From Parasphingorhabdus cellanae (lineage in GTDB: Bacteria > Pseudomonadota > Alphaproteobacteria > Sphingomonadales > Sphingomonadaceae): a stretch of DNA of 64,000 bases. Under the pieces are notes generated by a model. It had not been told where the DNA came from. It was given only the letters and a program-made list of their open reading frames with translations, and ran no database searches. The stretch's first letter is position 1; each line of letters opens with the position of its first letter. Both the position numbers and the translations under genes were made by a program. Positions 8,554-16,871 of the stretch are shown one piece after another. Location: the NCBI RefSeq assembly GCF_017498565.1, contig NZ_CP071794.1, forward strand, positions 496,001 through 560,000. Reading direction: 5' to 3'.

Positions 8554-8615
8554 TAATTTTGACGCCTGGACAGGGCCGCTTTGGCAAAATAGCAGAATTG
8601 CTGGGCATTTGAAGT

Positions 8616-8632
8616 TTGGCACACCCTTTGCT
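8616..8632 (+). promoter_or_regulatory. Sigma-54 promoter for the flgBCDEFGHIJKL operon
   Basis: The sequence TTGGCACACCCTTTGCT matches the -24/-12 consensus fully, with GG at 8618-8619 and GC at 8630-8631 ten bases apart. Transcription would begin near 8643, leaving a leader of about 76 bases before flgB. Confidence 0.87.
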
Positions 8633-8718
8633 GAGGGACAGGGACACGTTCTCTGCCTTTCAAAACGGATGGCACAGGCGCTCGTTTAACCTTGAGCAAG
8701 GGAGCATTGGGTCCGGCT

Positions 8719-9063
8719 ATGGACAAGATATTCGGCATTTACGGCGACGCGCTAGCGCTGCGATCACAGCGCCTAAATATGTTGGCATCCAATATTGCCA
8801 ATGCGGCGACGCCGCATTTCAAAGCCCGCGACTTGGACTTTGACAAGGCAATCGCATCGGTTCTTGATGGAACCCCGCTCAATGACAGCGTGGCTAGCAA
8901 TAGCCGCTACCGAGTACCGCTGCAGCCTGCAATGGATGGCAACACGGTGGAACTTTCCACTGAACAAACGCTCTTTGCTGAAAACGCTGTGCAATATCGC
9001 AGCACATTGTCCTTTCTCGAAGGACGCCTTGGCACGCTTCGCCGGGCGATGAAGGGCGAATAG
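8719..9063 (+). CDS. flgB: FlgB, proximal rod protein
   Basis: FlgB is a proximal rod subunit in the periplasm. The 114-residue product has the rod-family N-terminal motif (ALALRSQRLNMLASNIANAATPHFKARDLDF), with the SNIANAATP core at about residues 25-33. The ATG at 8719 is chosen; an in-frame TTG lies nine codons upstream. It is the first gene of the flg operon, and its stop is immediately followed by flgC with no gap. Length is slightly below the enterobacterial form (about 137), as is usual in alphaproteobacteria. Confidence 0.92.
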   Translation: MDKIFGIYGDALALRSQRLNMLASNIANAATPHFKARDLDFDKAIASVLDGTPLNDSVASNSRYRVPLQPAMDGNTVELSTEQTLFAENAVQYRSTLSFLEGRLGTLRRAMKGE

Positions 9064-9468
9064 ATGGCCAACCCGATCAGCATATTTGAAGTATCCGGGC
9101 GCGCCATGGCCGCACAATTGACGCGTCTGAATACGACGGCTTCAAACATGGCAAATGCCCGATCTGTTGCGCGCAGCGAAGCGGAGGCGTTTCGCGCGCT
9201 GAAACCTGTGTTTCGCACCCACGTCGATAGCCCTGACATGTCCACCGTGGATGTCGAACTTATTATCCAGTCAGACACTCAGCCCAAAAGACGGCATGAC
9301 CCGACAAATCCAATGGCAGATCCGGAAGGCTATGTTTGGGAAGCCGGTGTCGATGAAGCCACGGAAATGATCGAGATGATCGAAGCTGCACGGCAATATC
9401 AGAATAATGTGCAGGTGCTGCAAACTGCGAAATCACTAATCTTGGAAACCATAAGGATGGGTAAGTAA
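9064..9468 (+). CDS. flgC: FlgC, proximal rod protein
   Basis: FlgC is a proximal rod subunit. The 134-residue product has the N-terminal rod motif (SGRAMAAQLTRLNTTASNMANA), the FlgC-type NPMADPEGYVW segment near residue 80, and the C-terminal MIEAARQYQNNVQVLQTAKSL helix that packs the rod. It begins directly after the flgB stop and overlaps flgD by one base at 9468, so these genes are translationally coupled. Confidence 0.95.
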   Translation: MANPISIFEVSGRAMAAQLTRLNTTASNMANARSVARSEAEAFRALKPVFRTHVDSPDMSTVDVELIIQSDTQPKRRHDPTNPMADPEGYVWEAGVDEATEMIEMIEAARQYQNNVQVLQTAKSLILETIRMGK

Positions 9469-10106
9469 TGACTAGTATATCCGACATCGCCTCTTCCAAT
9501 TCCGGAACTGCGGGAACGAGCCCGCTTTCTGGCAGCAACCTAGACCAGGCCGCCTTCCTGCGCTTGATGACCGCACAATTAAAAATGCAGGATCCTTTCA
9601 AGCCGTTGGACAGCAATGACATGGTTGCACAAATGGCTCAATTCTCGACTGTCGCTGGCATCGAGGAAATGAACGGTTCGCTCAAAAAATTATATGAAAA
9701 CAATCGTATCGGCGACGCATCAAGCTGGTTGGGAAGAAATGTTCTGGTTCCTGGAAATATGGCTGTGCCTAATGAAGCGGGTCAATATGCTGGCGAATTT
9801 TATCTAACGGCACCAGCCGAGGATTTATCGATCGATTTCCTGAATGATCGCGGCGAAATAGTTCAAGCCATAGAACTGGGCGAACAGAAAGCCGGACCGA
9901 TTGTATTCGAATGGGATGCTCTGGACGGCAATGGCAAGCCGCTGGAACATGGTCCACTCAAAGTCAGGGTGAATGGCGGCGTCATCGCCGGGCTGTCTTC
10001 ATGGACAATAGTGGAAGCGGTTCAGTCGCCAACTGATGGAGCCAACGCCCGTCTGATAACCTCGCGCGGAGAGTTCTGGCTCTCTGACGCCATTCGCCTC
10101 CGCTAA
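9468..10106 (+). CDS. flgD: FlgD, hook capping protein
   Basis: FlgD forms the temporary cap that guides hook subunit assembly. The 212-residue product has the N-terminal family motif (LDQAAFLRLMTAQLKMQDPFKPLDSNDMVAQMAQFSTVAGIEEMN, at about residues 24-68, with the QMQDP-like segment KMQDPF), and a C-terminal FlgD Ig/tudor region (FEWDALDGNGKPLEHG). Length is normal. The gene overlaps flgC by one base and precedes flgE by 28 bases with a clear AAGGAG site. Confidence 0.93.
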   Translation: MTSISDIASSNSGTAGTSPLSGSNLDQAAFLRLMTAQLKMQDPFKPLDSNDMVAQMAQFSTVAGIEEMNGSLKKLYENNRIGDASSWLGRNVLVPGNMAVPNEAGQYAGEFYLTAPAEDLSIDFLNDRGEIVQAIELGEQKAGPIVFEWDALDGNGKPLEHGPLKVRVNGGVIAGLSSWTIVEAVQSPTDGANARLITSRGEFWLSDAIRLR

Positions 10107-10134
10107 ATCGCACCATAAACAAAGGAGAAAACGC

Positions 10135-10965
10135 ATGTCTTTCTATACATCTTTATCCGGACTCAAAGCCTCGCAAACCGATCTGTCCACCATTTCCAAC
10201 AATGTCTCCAACGCCGGATCAGTTGGTTTTAAGCGAAGCCGTGCGGTCTTTGGTGATCTGTTCGCAGCAGCACCGACACAGTCAACAAAAACTGTTGCCG
10301 GTCAGGGCGTCAGGTTGAATGGAATTACACAACAATTCTCGCAAGGTACTTTGGAATCAACCGGCAAAACCCTGGATGTCGCGATTGCTGGCGAAGGTTT
10401 TTTTGTCGTACGCGGCCAGCCCCCTCGTTCAGACGTAAGCTTCACGCGTAATGGTGTCTTTGGGATCAATGCCAACCGCGAAGTCATAGATACACTCGGT
10501 AGCAAGGTTCAGCTATTGCCTGTCGACGCGAACGGCAATGTAACTTCGACCGCAATTGGTAGCATGTTCGATTTTGAAGTTCCGGAGTTTGATCCTGCGG
10601 ACCCGACTGCCGTACTTGCCAATGTCTCCATTGCAAAAAGTGGGCTTGTGACCGCAACCTTTGCCAATGGTAACACGCTGAATTTGGGTTCGATGGCGAT
10701 GTCCTCTTTCACCAATGCAGAAGGCCTGCGTCCGATTGGCGATGCCCATTGGCAAGCCACTGGCGATAGCGGTGATCCGCAAATTAACGCCGCTGGTCAA
10801 GGACCGATGGGCGAAGTTCGGTCTGGTGTACTAGAACGCGCAAATATCGATCTTACAGAGGAGCTTGTCTCTCTTATCGGCGCACAGCGCAATTTCCAAG
10901 CCAATGCTCAAGCAATTGAAACAGCCAATACACTGACCCAAACCATCATCAACCTTCAGATCTGA
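10135..10965 (+). CDS. flgE: FlgE, hook protein (short form)
   Basis: FlgE is the hook subunit. The 276-residue product has the N-terminal motif SFYTSLSGLKASQTDLSTIS and SNNVSNAGSVGFKRSRAVF, the GEGFFVVRG strand of the D1 core, and the C-terminal SLIGAQRNFQANAQAIETAN helix. At 276 residues it is much shorter than typical hook proteins (about 400 or more), so the outer D2 region is largely missing. Its place straight after flgD and the GVGFKRS-type leader support hook protein rather than a distal rod protein. AAGGAG precedes the ATG. Confidence 0.88.
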   Translation: MSFYTSLSGLKASQTDLSTISNNVSNAGSVGFKRSRAVFGDLFAAAPTQSTKTVAGQGVRLNGITQQFSQGTLESTGKTLDVAIAGEGFFVVRGQPPRSDVSFTRNGVFGINANREVIDTLGSKVQLLPVDANGNVTSTAIGSMFDFEVPEFDPADPTAVLANVSIAKSGLVTATFANGNTLNLGSMAMSSFTNAEGLRPIGDAHWQATGDSGDPQINAAGQGPMGEVRSGVLERANIDLTEELVSLIGAQRNFQANAQAIETANTLTQTIINLQI

Positions 10966-10986
10966 TAACGTCCAGGGAATTTGAGA

Positions 10987-11733
10987 ATGGATAAAATGAT
11001 CCATAATAGCCTGTCTGCAATGCAGGGCATAATGGCTCGGCAAACGGCTATTGCCAATAACATGGCTAATGCCGCGACGACTGGTTTTCGTGCCGAGATC
11101 GTCAACGCCAAGGCCAAACATATCAGCAGCGCGGAATTTAGAAGTCGGGCCCTCGCCTATGAACGCGTATTTACGGCTGATCTTAATTCGGCAGCGGTTA
11201 CCAAAACCGGTCGCCCGCTTGATATCGCACTGGACGCAGATGCAATGTTGTCCGTCCAGAGCCGAGATGGAGAAGCCGCCTACACAAGACGTGGCGATCT
11301 ACAACTGAGTGAAACCGGATTGGTCACAACCGGTGCCGGAGATCCGGTTCTGGGTGAAGCGGGGCCGCTTATTATTCCTCCTTCTGACAAAATCAGCATT
11401 GCGAAAGACGGTGGTGTCTGGGTTTTACCGCAGGGTGATATTGGTGGCGAGATGCAGCAAATCGACCGGTTAGCTCTGGTTTCCTTCAGTGGGAGCGATA
11501 TCGTCAAAGGCCACGATAATCTGTTTCGGGTTCGAGATGGCGGTATCCTGCCCCAAGATGTCGACGCCAGTCTGACCACCGGATCGCTCGAAGGTTCAAA
11601 CGTCAATATGACGGCTTCCCTGGTCGATATGATCGAAGCGAGCCGGGCGTGGGAAACGCAGGTCAAGCTGCTTTCTACCGCCAAGGACATCGACAGCAGC
11701 GGCGCCAGCCTGATGCAACTGCCCAATAATTAG
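10987..11733 (+). CDS. flgF: FlgF, proximal rod protein
   Basis: FlgF is a rod subunit. The 248-residue product carries the rod leader (NSLSAMQGIMARQTAIANNMANAATTGFRAEI), the core DIALDADAMLSVQSRDGEAAYTRRGDLQLSETG, and the C-terminal LVDMIEASRAWETQVKLLSTAKD. The ATG at 10987 is preferred to a TTG two codons earlier. It is 13 bases from flgG and is paired with it, as in other flg operons. Confidence 0.93.
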   Translation: MDKMIHNSLSAMQGIMARQTAIANNMANAATTGFRAEIVNAKAKHISSAEFRSRALAYERVFTADLNSAAVTKTGRPLDIALDADAMLSVQSRDGEAAYTRRGDLQLSETGLVTTGAGDPVLGEAGPLIIPPSDKISIAKDGGVWVLPQGDIGGEMQQIDRLALVSFSGSDIVKGHDNLFRVRDGGILPQDVDASLTTGSLEGSNVNMTASLVDMIEASRAWETQVKLLSTAKDIDSSGASLMQLPNN

Positions 11734-11746
11734 AAAGGAACGGAAC

Positions 11747-12535
11747 ATGAGTAACGGAGCCCTGCAAGTCGCGCGTACCGGACTGGACGCGCAAAATGTA
11801 AAAATGCGCGTGATCGCCAACAATCTGGCAAACGTGAACACCAGCGGTTTCAAGCGGCAACGCGCCAGCTTTGAGACATTGGCTTATCAGCACAATATTA
11901 CACCCGGCGCGCCTGTAGATGAGCAGAACCGATATGCCATTGGACTATCGCTTGGCACGGGTGTCGCAGTGCAAGGAACTGCACGGATCGAAACGCAAGG
12001 CACTTTGCAAACCACAGGCAATACGCTTGATATAGCTATCGAAGGCCCCGGATATTTTCAGGTGGAAATGCCGGACGGAGAAATTGGTTATACCAGAGCT
12101 GGTAATTTCAGCCGGACATCCGAAGGTATTATTGTAACCGCAGGCGGCCTTCCACTAATTCCCGAAATTCAGATTCCGGAAGATACGACAGGGATTACTA
12201 TCGGAAGTAACGGGACTGTTTCTGGTGCCCTGCCCGGCGATACCGCAATTACTGAACTTGGTCAGATCGAAACAGTATCCTTCGTAAATCCGGCAGGCCT
12301 CAAACCCATTGGAGACAACCTGCTCATAGAAAGTGAAGCCAGCGGTGAACCTCAGGAAGGACCTGCTGGCGAAGAAGGTCGCGGAGGGCTGCGGGCGGGG
12401 TTTCTGGAGCAATCCAATGTCAATATCGTCGAAGAGCTCGTCGACATGATCGAAACGCAACGCGCTTATGAAGTGAACAGCAAAATGATCTCTGCCACCG
12501 ACGAGATGCTGCAATTTGTGAACCAGCAATTATGA
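11747..12535 (+). CDS. flgG: FlgG, distal rod protein
   Basis: FlgG forms the distal rod, the drive shaft across the outer membrane. The 262-residue product matches the family closely: ALQVARTGLDAQNVKMRVIANNLANVNTSGFKRQRASFETL at the N-terminus, IEGPGYFQVEMPDGEIGYTRAGNF in the core, and EQSNVNIVEELVDMIETQRAYEVNSKMISATDEM at the C-terminus. Its length is the standard one. The stop overlaps the flgH ATG by four bases. Confidence 0.97.
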   Translation: MSNGALQVARTGLDAQNVKMRVIANNLANVNTSGFKRQRASFETLAYQHNITPGAPVDEQNRYAIGLSLGTGVAVQGTARIETQGTLQTTGNTLDIAIEGPGYFQVEMPDGEIGYTRAGNFSRTSEGIIVTAGGLPLIPEIQIPEDTTGITIGSNGTVSGALPGDTAITELGQIETVSFVNPAGLKPIGDNLLIESEASGEPQEGPAGEEGRGGLRAGFLEQSNVNIVEELVDMIETQRAYEVNSKMISATDEMLQFVNQQL

Positions 12536-13206
12536 GCCCGTCTAAAATGAGAGGCTTTTCCATCATATTAGCCACCGCGGCGTTATCGGGTTGCTTTGCG
12601 ACAACCGACGATGGGCCACGACCAGGCTTTTCACCAACCATTGCACCGTTGATGGCGACCACAACGCCAGGCAATGGTGCAATATTTCAGGCGGCAAATG
12701 GATATGCTGCATTGACTAGCGGTGCCCGCGCTTCACGAATTGGTGATGTGTTGACGATCCAGCTTGTGGAAAGGACATCGGCTATAAAAAGCAATAGCGC
12801 AGCAATGGATAGAGGCGGTGAATTTGGCCTTACCCCGCCAACAACCGGTCCGTTGTCATTCTTTGAATCGAGTGATGTAAATATGGGCGCGGATCAGTCG
12901 TTCTCTGGATCGGGACGGGCGGCACAAGCCAACAGCCTGTCCGGCGAAATCAGTGTCACAATTGCGGAAATCTATCCCAATGGCACCATGAAAGTGAAAG
13001 GCGAGAAATTGTTAAACCTGAATCGCGGCGAAGAATATATTCAGATGACGGGTATCGTTCGCGCGGCGGACATCAGCGCGGACAATCGCATATTATCTTC
13101 CCGGGTCGCCGATGCCAGAATTGCTTATTCCGGTTCGGGCGAAATCGCACGCGCGAGTAAACAAGGATGGTTGCAGAAATTCTTCTCCGCAATCTCACCT
13201 TTTTAG
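12532..13206 (+). CDS. flgH: FlgH, L-ring lipoprotein
   Basis: FlgH is the outer-membrane L ring around the rod. The 224-residue product has a lipoprotein signal (hydrophobic stretch then ALSGC, lipidated Cys at residue 21) and the conserved FlgH body: RASRIGDVLTIQLVERTSA, LSGEISVTIAEIYPNGTMKVKGEK and the NRGEEYIQMTGIVRAADIS segment. The ATG overlaps the flgG stop by four bases. It is followed eight bases later by flgI. Confidence 0.95.
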   Translation: MSPSKMRGFSIILATAALSGCFATTDDGPRPGFSPTIAPLMATTTPGNGAIFQAANGYAALTSGARASRIGDVLTIQLVERTSAIKSNSAAMDRGGEFGLTPPTTGPLSFFESSDVNMGADQSFSGSGRAAQANSLSGEISVTIAEIYPNGTMKVKGEKLLNLNRGEEYIQMTGIVRAADISADNRILSSRVADARIAYSGSGEIARASKQGWLQKFFSAISPF

Positions 13207-13214
13207 GCCGATAT

Positions 13215-14345
13215 ATGACCGTGAAATTTTCCCTCCTTTTCTCGTATGCACAATTGGTTTTCGGCATATTGATGGGCGCAGCTTTGTTATCGAGCGCACC
13301 GGCTAGTGCAACACGCATCAAAGACATTGGCGGTTTTGAAGGCCTGAGAACCAACCAATTAACGGGCTATGGCATTGTGGTCGGATTGGCCGGAACAGGT
13401 GATAACAGCTTGGAATATGCCACCCAAGGGATCAAAGGAACAGTTTCGAGATTTGGGCTCACACTACCGCCGGCGATCAATCCATCTTTAAAAAATGCGG
13501 CCGCTGTCATTGTCACGGCAGAGCTACCGCCGTTCGCGAAGCCAGGACAGAGAATCGATGTCACGGTTTCGGCACTAGGAAAAGCAAAGTCGCTGCGTGG
13601 TGGCACCCTTATCATGATGCCCTTACTTGGCGCTGATGGCCAAATCTATGCGATGGCTCAAGGAAATTTGGTGATTGGCGGATTAGGCGTTGATGCCAAT
13701 GATGGTTCACGGACTTTAGTGAATACTCCAAGCGCCGGACGCATCCCGGGCGGCGCAACAGTTGAGCGTAGTGTGGCAACGGATTTCGCCGATGCTCCTT
13801 ATCTGACGTTTAACTTGGCCGAGCCCGATCTCACAACGGCGCTGCGTGTTGCGGACGCCATTAATCGAAAAACGGCCGGTCAAATGGCCGAGGCGATCGA
13901 CGCCGTCTCGATACAAATTCGCACCGAACCGGGCGCAGCACAGCGCATCATGCAAATGGGCCTGATCGAGAATATAGAGGTGCAACCGGCAAAAACGGCC
14001 GCACGCGTCATCGTCAATGCGCGTACCGGAACCGTGGTCATCAATGACATGGTACGTATCACTCCAGCAGCGGTCAGTCATGGAAAGCTGACGGTCAAAG
14101 TTCAGGAAAGCCCACTGGTCGTACAACCCGCACCATTTAGCCGCGGCGAAACCACCATAGAACCCGATAGTGAAATTGACGTCGAAGAAAAAGCCGCGCC
14201 CATGTTTACATTTGATCGCGGCGCTTCCCTTGCGGAAATTGTTGAAACCATAAACGCAGTCGGTGCGACGCCAGGAGATTTGGTGGCAATCCTGGAAGCC
14301 CTGAAACAGGCTGGTGCAATGAAGGCGGAGCTACTCATCCAATGA
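13215..14345 (+). CDS. flgI: FlgI, P-ring protein
   Basis: FlgI forms the periplasmic P ring; its assembly needs FlgA, encoded at 6816-7334. The 376-residue product has a signal peptide (ending SSAPASA), followed by the family opening TRIKDIGGFEGLRTNQLTGYGIVVGLAGTGD, and later MMPLLGADGQIYAMAQGNLV and NARTGTVVINDMVRITPAAVSHG. An open frame continues into flgH, but the ATG at 13215 just after the flgH stop gives a proper signal peptide. The last bases overlap flgJ by four. Confidence 0.96.
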   Translation: MTVKFSLLFSYAQLVFGILMGAALLSSAPASATRIKDIGGFEGLRTNQLTGYGIVVGLAGTGDNSLEYATQGIKGTVSRFGLTLPPAINPSLKNAAAVIVTAELPPFAKPGQRIDVTVSALGKAKSLRGGTLIMMPLLGADGQIYAMAQGNLVIGGLGVDANDGSRTLVNTPSAGRIPGGATVERSVATDFADAPYLTFNLAEPDLTTALRVADAINRKTAGQMAEAIDAVSIQIRTEPGAAQRIMQMGLIENIEVQPAKTAARVIVNARTGTVVINDMVRITPAAVSHGKLTVKVQESPLVVQPAPFSRGETTIEPDSEIDVEEKAAPMFTFDRGASLAEIVETINAVGATPGDLVAILEALKQAGAMKAELLIQ

Positions 14346-14620
14346 CACAGATAACATCCTCTAACCGAATTAACTCTCGTCCCGATATCGCGATGGATCA
14401 GCAAAAGTTGAAACAGGCTGCTCAAGCGTTCGAAGCCATTTTTGTCCGCAACATGATCGGGGCCATGCGCTCGGCCAACCTTGGCGAGGATCTGATGGGT
14501 AATAATGGTTCTGATCAATTTCGCACGATGATGGACGATCGGATTGCCGACCAGATGGCAGAGCATGATGGTCTCGGGATAGCAGATATTCTGATCGCAC
14601 AATGGAAGGATAAGATATGA
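14342..14620 (+). CDS. flgJ: FlgJ-type rod-binding protein without muramidase
   Basis: The 92-residue product corresponds to the N-terminal rod-binding domain of FlgJ (LKQAAQAFEAIFVRNMIGAMRSA at residues 23-45, then a FRTMMDDRIADQMA helix), which caps the growing rod. The peptidoglycan hydrolase domain of enterobacterial FlgJ is absent, as is normal for alphaproteobacteria, where a separate enzyme clears the cell wall. It overlaps both flgI (four bases) and flgK (four bases). Confidence 0.9.
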   Translation: MTQITSSNRINSRPDIAMDQQKLKQAAQAFEAIFVRNMIGAMRSANLGEDLMGNNGSDQFRTMMDDRIADQMAEHDGLGIADILIAQWKDKI

Positions 14621-15948
14621 CGGATATGTACTCAATCGGCACTTCGGGCATTCGCGCTTACCAACGCGCCCTGTCCACGATTTCGGTCAATATCAGCAAC
14701 GCCGAAAATCCCAATTATGTCCGCCGCAATTTGCGACTAGCTGAATTGACTTCCTCGGCTGGCATCAATCCCTATTTCATCCATCAAACCGGTTTTGGCG
14801 GTGTAGAAATTGGAGGTATATCGAGATCGACAGACCCGTTTCTGGAAGCCAATGTAAGGCTAACGGGTGCAGCCTTATATGGAGCCGAAACGCGTTTCCG
14901 GTGGATGAAGAACGCCGAGACCGCGCTTGGTGATACCGAACATGGCGTAGGCGCAAAATTCAATAAACTATTCGCCATCGCCGAAGAACTCGCCAGCGCA
15001 CCGTTCAACAGTGTTTTGCGCAATCAGTTCATTAGCGAAATTGATGCCTCCGTCACAGCGATTAATCGCACCGCGAATGTTCTTGCAACATTGTCCGGTC
15101 AAATCAGCGGCGCGGCGGAACAGGAAGTTATCACGTTCAATGAAGCGATCGAAAATTTAGCAAAAACCAATCTGGCATTACGTATTGCAACCAACGGTTC
15201 GTCAAAACAGGCAGCTTTGTTGGACCAACGCGATGCGGCTCTCGCTGTGCTCAGCGAACGTGCGGATGTTACGATCAGTTTTGCAGACAAGGGTGTTGCC
15301 AATATCAGCTATGACGGCCAGTCATTAGTTGACGTCGGCCAAACCAACACGCTGTCAGTGATAAGCGGAGCCAGCGGCAATATCAGTTTGGCAGTTAACG
15401 GCATTTCGGTGACAGCACCATCGCGCGGTTCGCTCTCCGCGCTGCTATCGAGTGCGACGACAACAGTTCAGCGTCGCACTGAATTGGACAATCTGGCCAA
15501 TCAATTTGCAGTCGACATTAACGCTTGGCAGGCGGCTGGAGAAACCAACGCAGGCGTAGCCGGTCCGCCGCTATTAAACGCGGCTGGCGGAGCCACCGCT
15601 TTGACGATGATAACGCGCGATCCTGCCGACCTTGCTCTAGCGACGGCGGGCGGCGCAACCAATGGCAATATCGCTAATTTTTCTGCTTTGCGCGGTTCGA
15701 CCGGTGTTGAGCAGATTTGGACAAATATCGTCGGAGCGCAAGCCATAGTGACGGCTTCCGCGCAGAGCGAAAATGCTGCAGCAAAAGCACAATATGAAGC
15801 CGCCCGTGAAGCGCGCGACAGTCTTTCTTCGGTTGATCTCGACAGAGAAGCCGCTGATCTGCTGCGCTATCAGGAAGCGTATAACGCCTCTGCTCGCGTC
15901 ATCCAGGTTGCCCGCGAAAACATGCAAAACATCCTCGCCCTATTCTAG
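14617..15948 (+). CDS. flgK: FlgK, hook-filament junction protein
   Basis: FlgK (HAP1) is the first of the two junction proteins between hook and filament. The 443-residue product has the N-terminal motif (SIGTSGIRAYQRALSTISVNISNAENPNYVRRNL), the family's NKLFAIAEELASAPFNSVLRNQFI and LLDQRDAALAVLSE segments, and a C-terminal NLDREAADLLRYQEAYNASARVIQVARENMQNIL-type helix (here SVDLDREAADLLRYQEAYNAS). It is co-transcribed with flgL, 15 bases downstream with AAGGAA. Confidence 0.94.
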   Translation: MTDMYSIGTSGIRAYQRALSTISVNISNAENPNYVRRNLRLAELTSSAGINPYFIHQTGFGGVEIGGISRSTDPFLEANVRLTGAALYGAETRFRWMKNAETALGDTEHGVGAKFNKLFAIAEELASAPFNSVLRNQFISEIDASVTAINRTANVLATLSGQISGAAEQEVITFNEAIENLAKTNLALRIATNGSSKQAALLDQRDAALAVLSERADVTISFADKGVANISYDGQSLVDVGQTNTLSVISGASGNISLAVNGISVTAPSRGSLSALLSSATTTVQRRTELDNLANQFAVDINAWQAAGETNAGVAGPPLLNAAGGATALTMITRDPADLALATAGGATNGNIANFSALRGSTGVEQIWTNIVGAQAIVTASAQSENAAAKAQYEAAREARDSLSSVDLDREAADLLRYQEAYNASARVIQVARENMQNILALF

Positions 15949-15963
15949 ATCCGGAAGGAATTT

Positions 15964-16782
15964 ATGATGCAATCCGTAAATCGTAACCGCGCGCCCAGCG
16001 CAATCGTCCTGCAAAATGACCTGGCGCAGCTTATCGCCGATCGCCAACAACAAATCGCGACCAGACGCCGGTTAGAACGCGCTTCCGAAGATCCGGCAGC
16101 TTGGTCGCAAATTTCGAACGTTGCCAAGGTTCAATCTAGCATGGATGCGTGGTTGCGAAATATCGATCGAGGACTGTCAATCGCCGCGCAAGCTGATGGT
16201 GCCATGAAAGATATTAGCTCTCGACTCATCAGAGCCAAAGAGCTGCTGGTGCAGGCAAGCAGCGAGACGATTTCGCAAGCCGATCGCGACACCATAGCAG
16301 AAGAAATTGAAGGTATCGGTGACACAATTTCAGACCTATTGGGACAGGATAATGCCTTTGGGCGACCCTTGTTCAGCAATGGCATTCCAATCGAAATTCC
16401 CATTGATGACACTGCAGTGGTAACGGCCGCGCCATCCCAAACGGACTTTAATACACTGGCTCCGTTAGTGACCATCATAGCGGCTACAATCCGAACCGGC
16501 ACAGCCGCTCAGCGCAGTGCATTGCTAACGCCGCTTGATACCGAAATATCTACCTTGGCCAATGTGATGGGTAAGCATGGCATACAGGGTGATAAACTCA
16601 AACAAGGCGCGGCACGCCTGGAAGATCGGAAAATTGATGTCAGCGAATATAGGACCACTCTTGAGGAAACTGATCTGACCCTGGCAATTACGGAAGTGCA
16701 AAAAATGCTGATTAGTCTGGAGGCTGCGCAGGCGGCCTATGCTCGGATTGAACAGTCAAGCCTGTTCGATCAGCTCCGCTAA
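15964..16782 (+). CDS. flgL: FlgL, hook-filament junction protein
   Basis: FlgL (HAP3) is the second junction protein and is a flagellin homologue. The 272-residue product has a flagellin-type N-terminal helix (LERASEDPAAWSQISNVAKVQSSMDAWLRNIDRGLS, residues 38-72), an LLVQASSETISQADRDTIAEEIEGI segment and a C-terminal helix ending QAAYARIEQSSLFDQL. It closes the flg operon. A short inverted repeat (CATCCGTT 16797-16804 against 16816-16823) follows but has no T tract. Confidence 0.88.
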   Translation: MMQSVNRNRAPSAIVLQNDLAQLIADRQQQIATRRRLERASEDPAAWSQISNVAKVQSSMDAWLRNIDRGLSIAAQADGAMKDISSRLIRAKELLVQASSETISQADRDTIAEEIEGIGDTISDLLGQDNAFGRPLFSNGIPIEIPIDDTAVVTAAPSQTDFNTLAPLVTIIAATIRTGTAAQRSALLTPLDTEISTLANVMGKHGIQGDKLKQGAARLEDRKIDVSEYRTTLEETDLTLAITEVQKMLISLEAAQAAYARIEQSSLFDQLR

Positions 16783-16871
16783 AAGCTAAACAGACCCATC
16801 CGTTTTATGGACAGGAACGGATGACCCCGAAAGTGTAAATTCGCTCCAAATTTAAATGGCAGGAAACATCT

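Noticed and set aside
16797..16823. Hairpin after flgL as a terminator
   Set aside because: The eight-base stem is perfect but no T tract follows, and motA lies 48 bases downstream, so read-through is likely.
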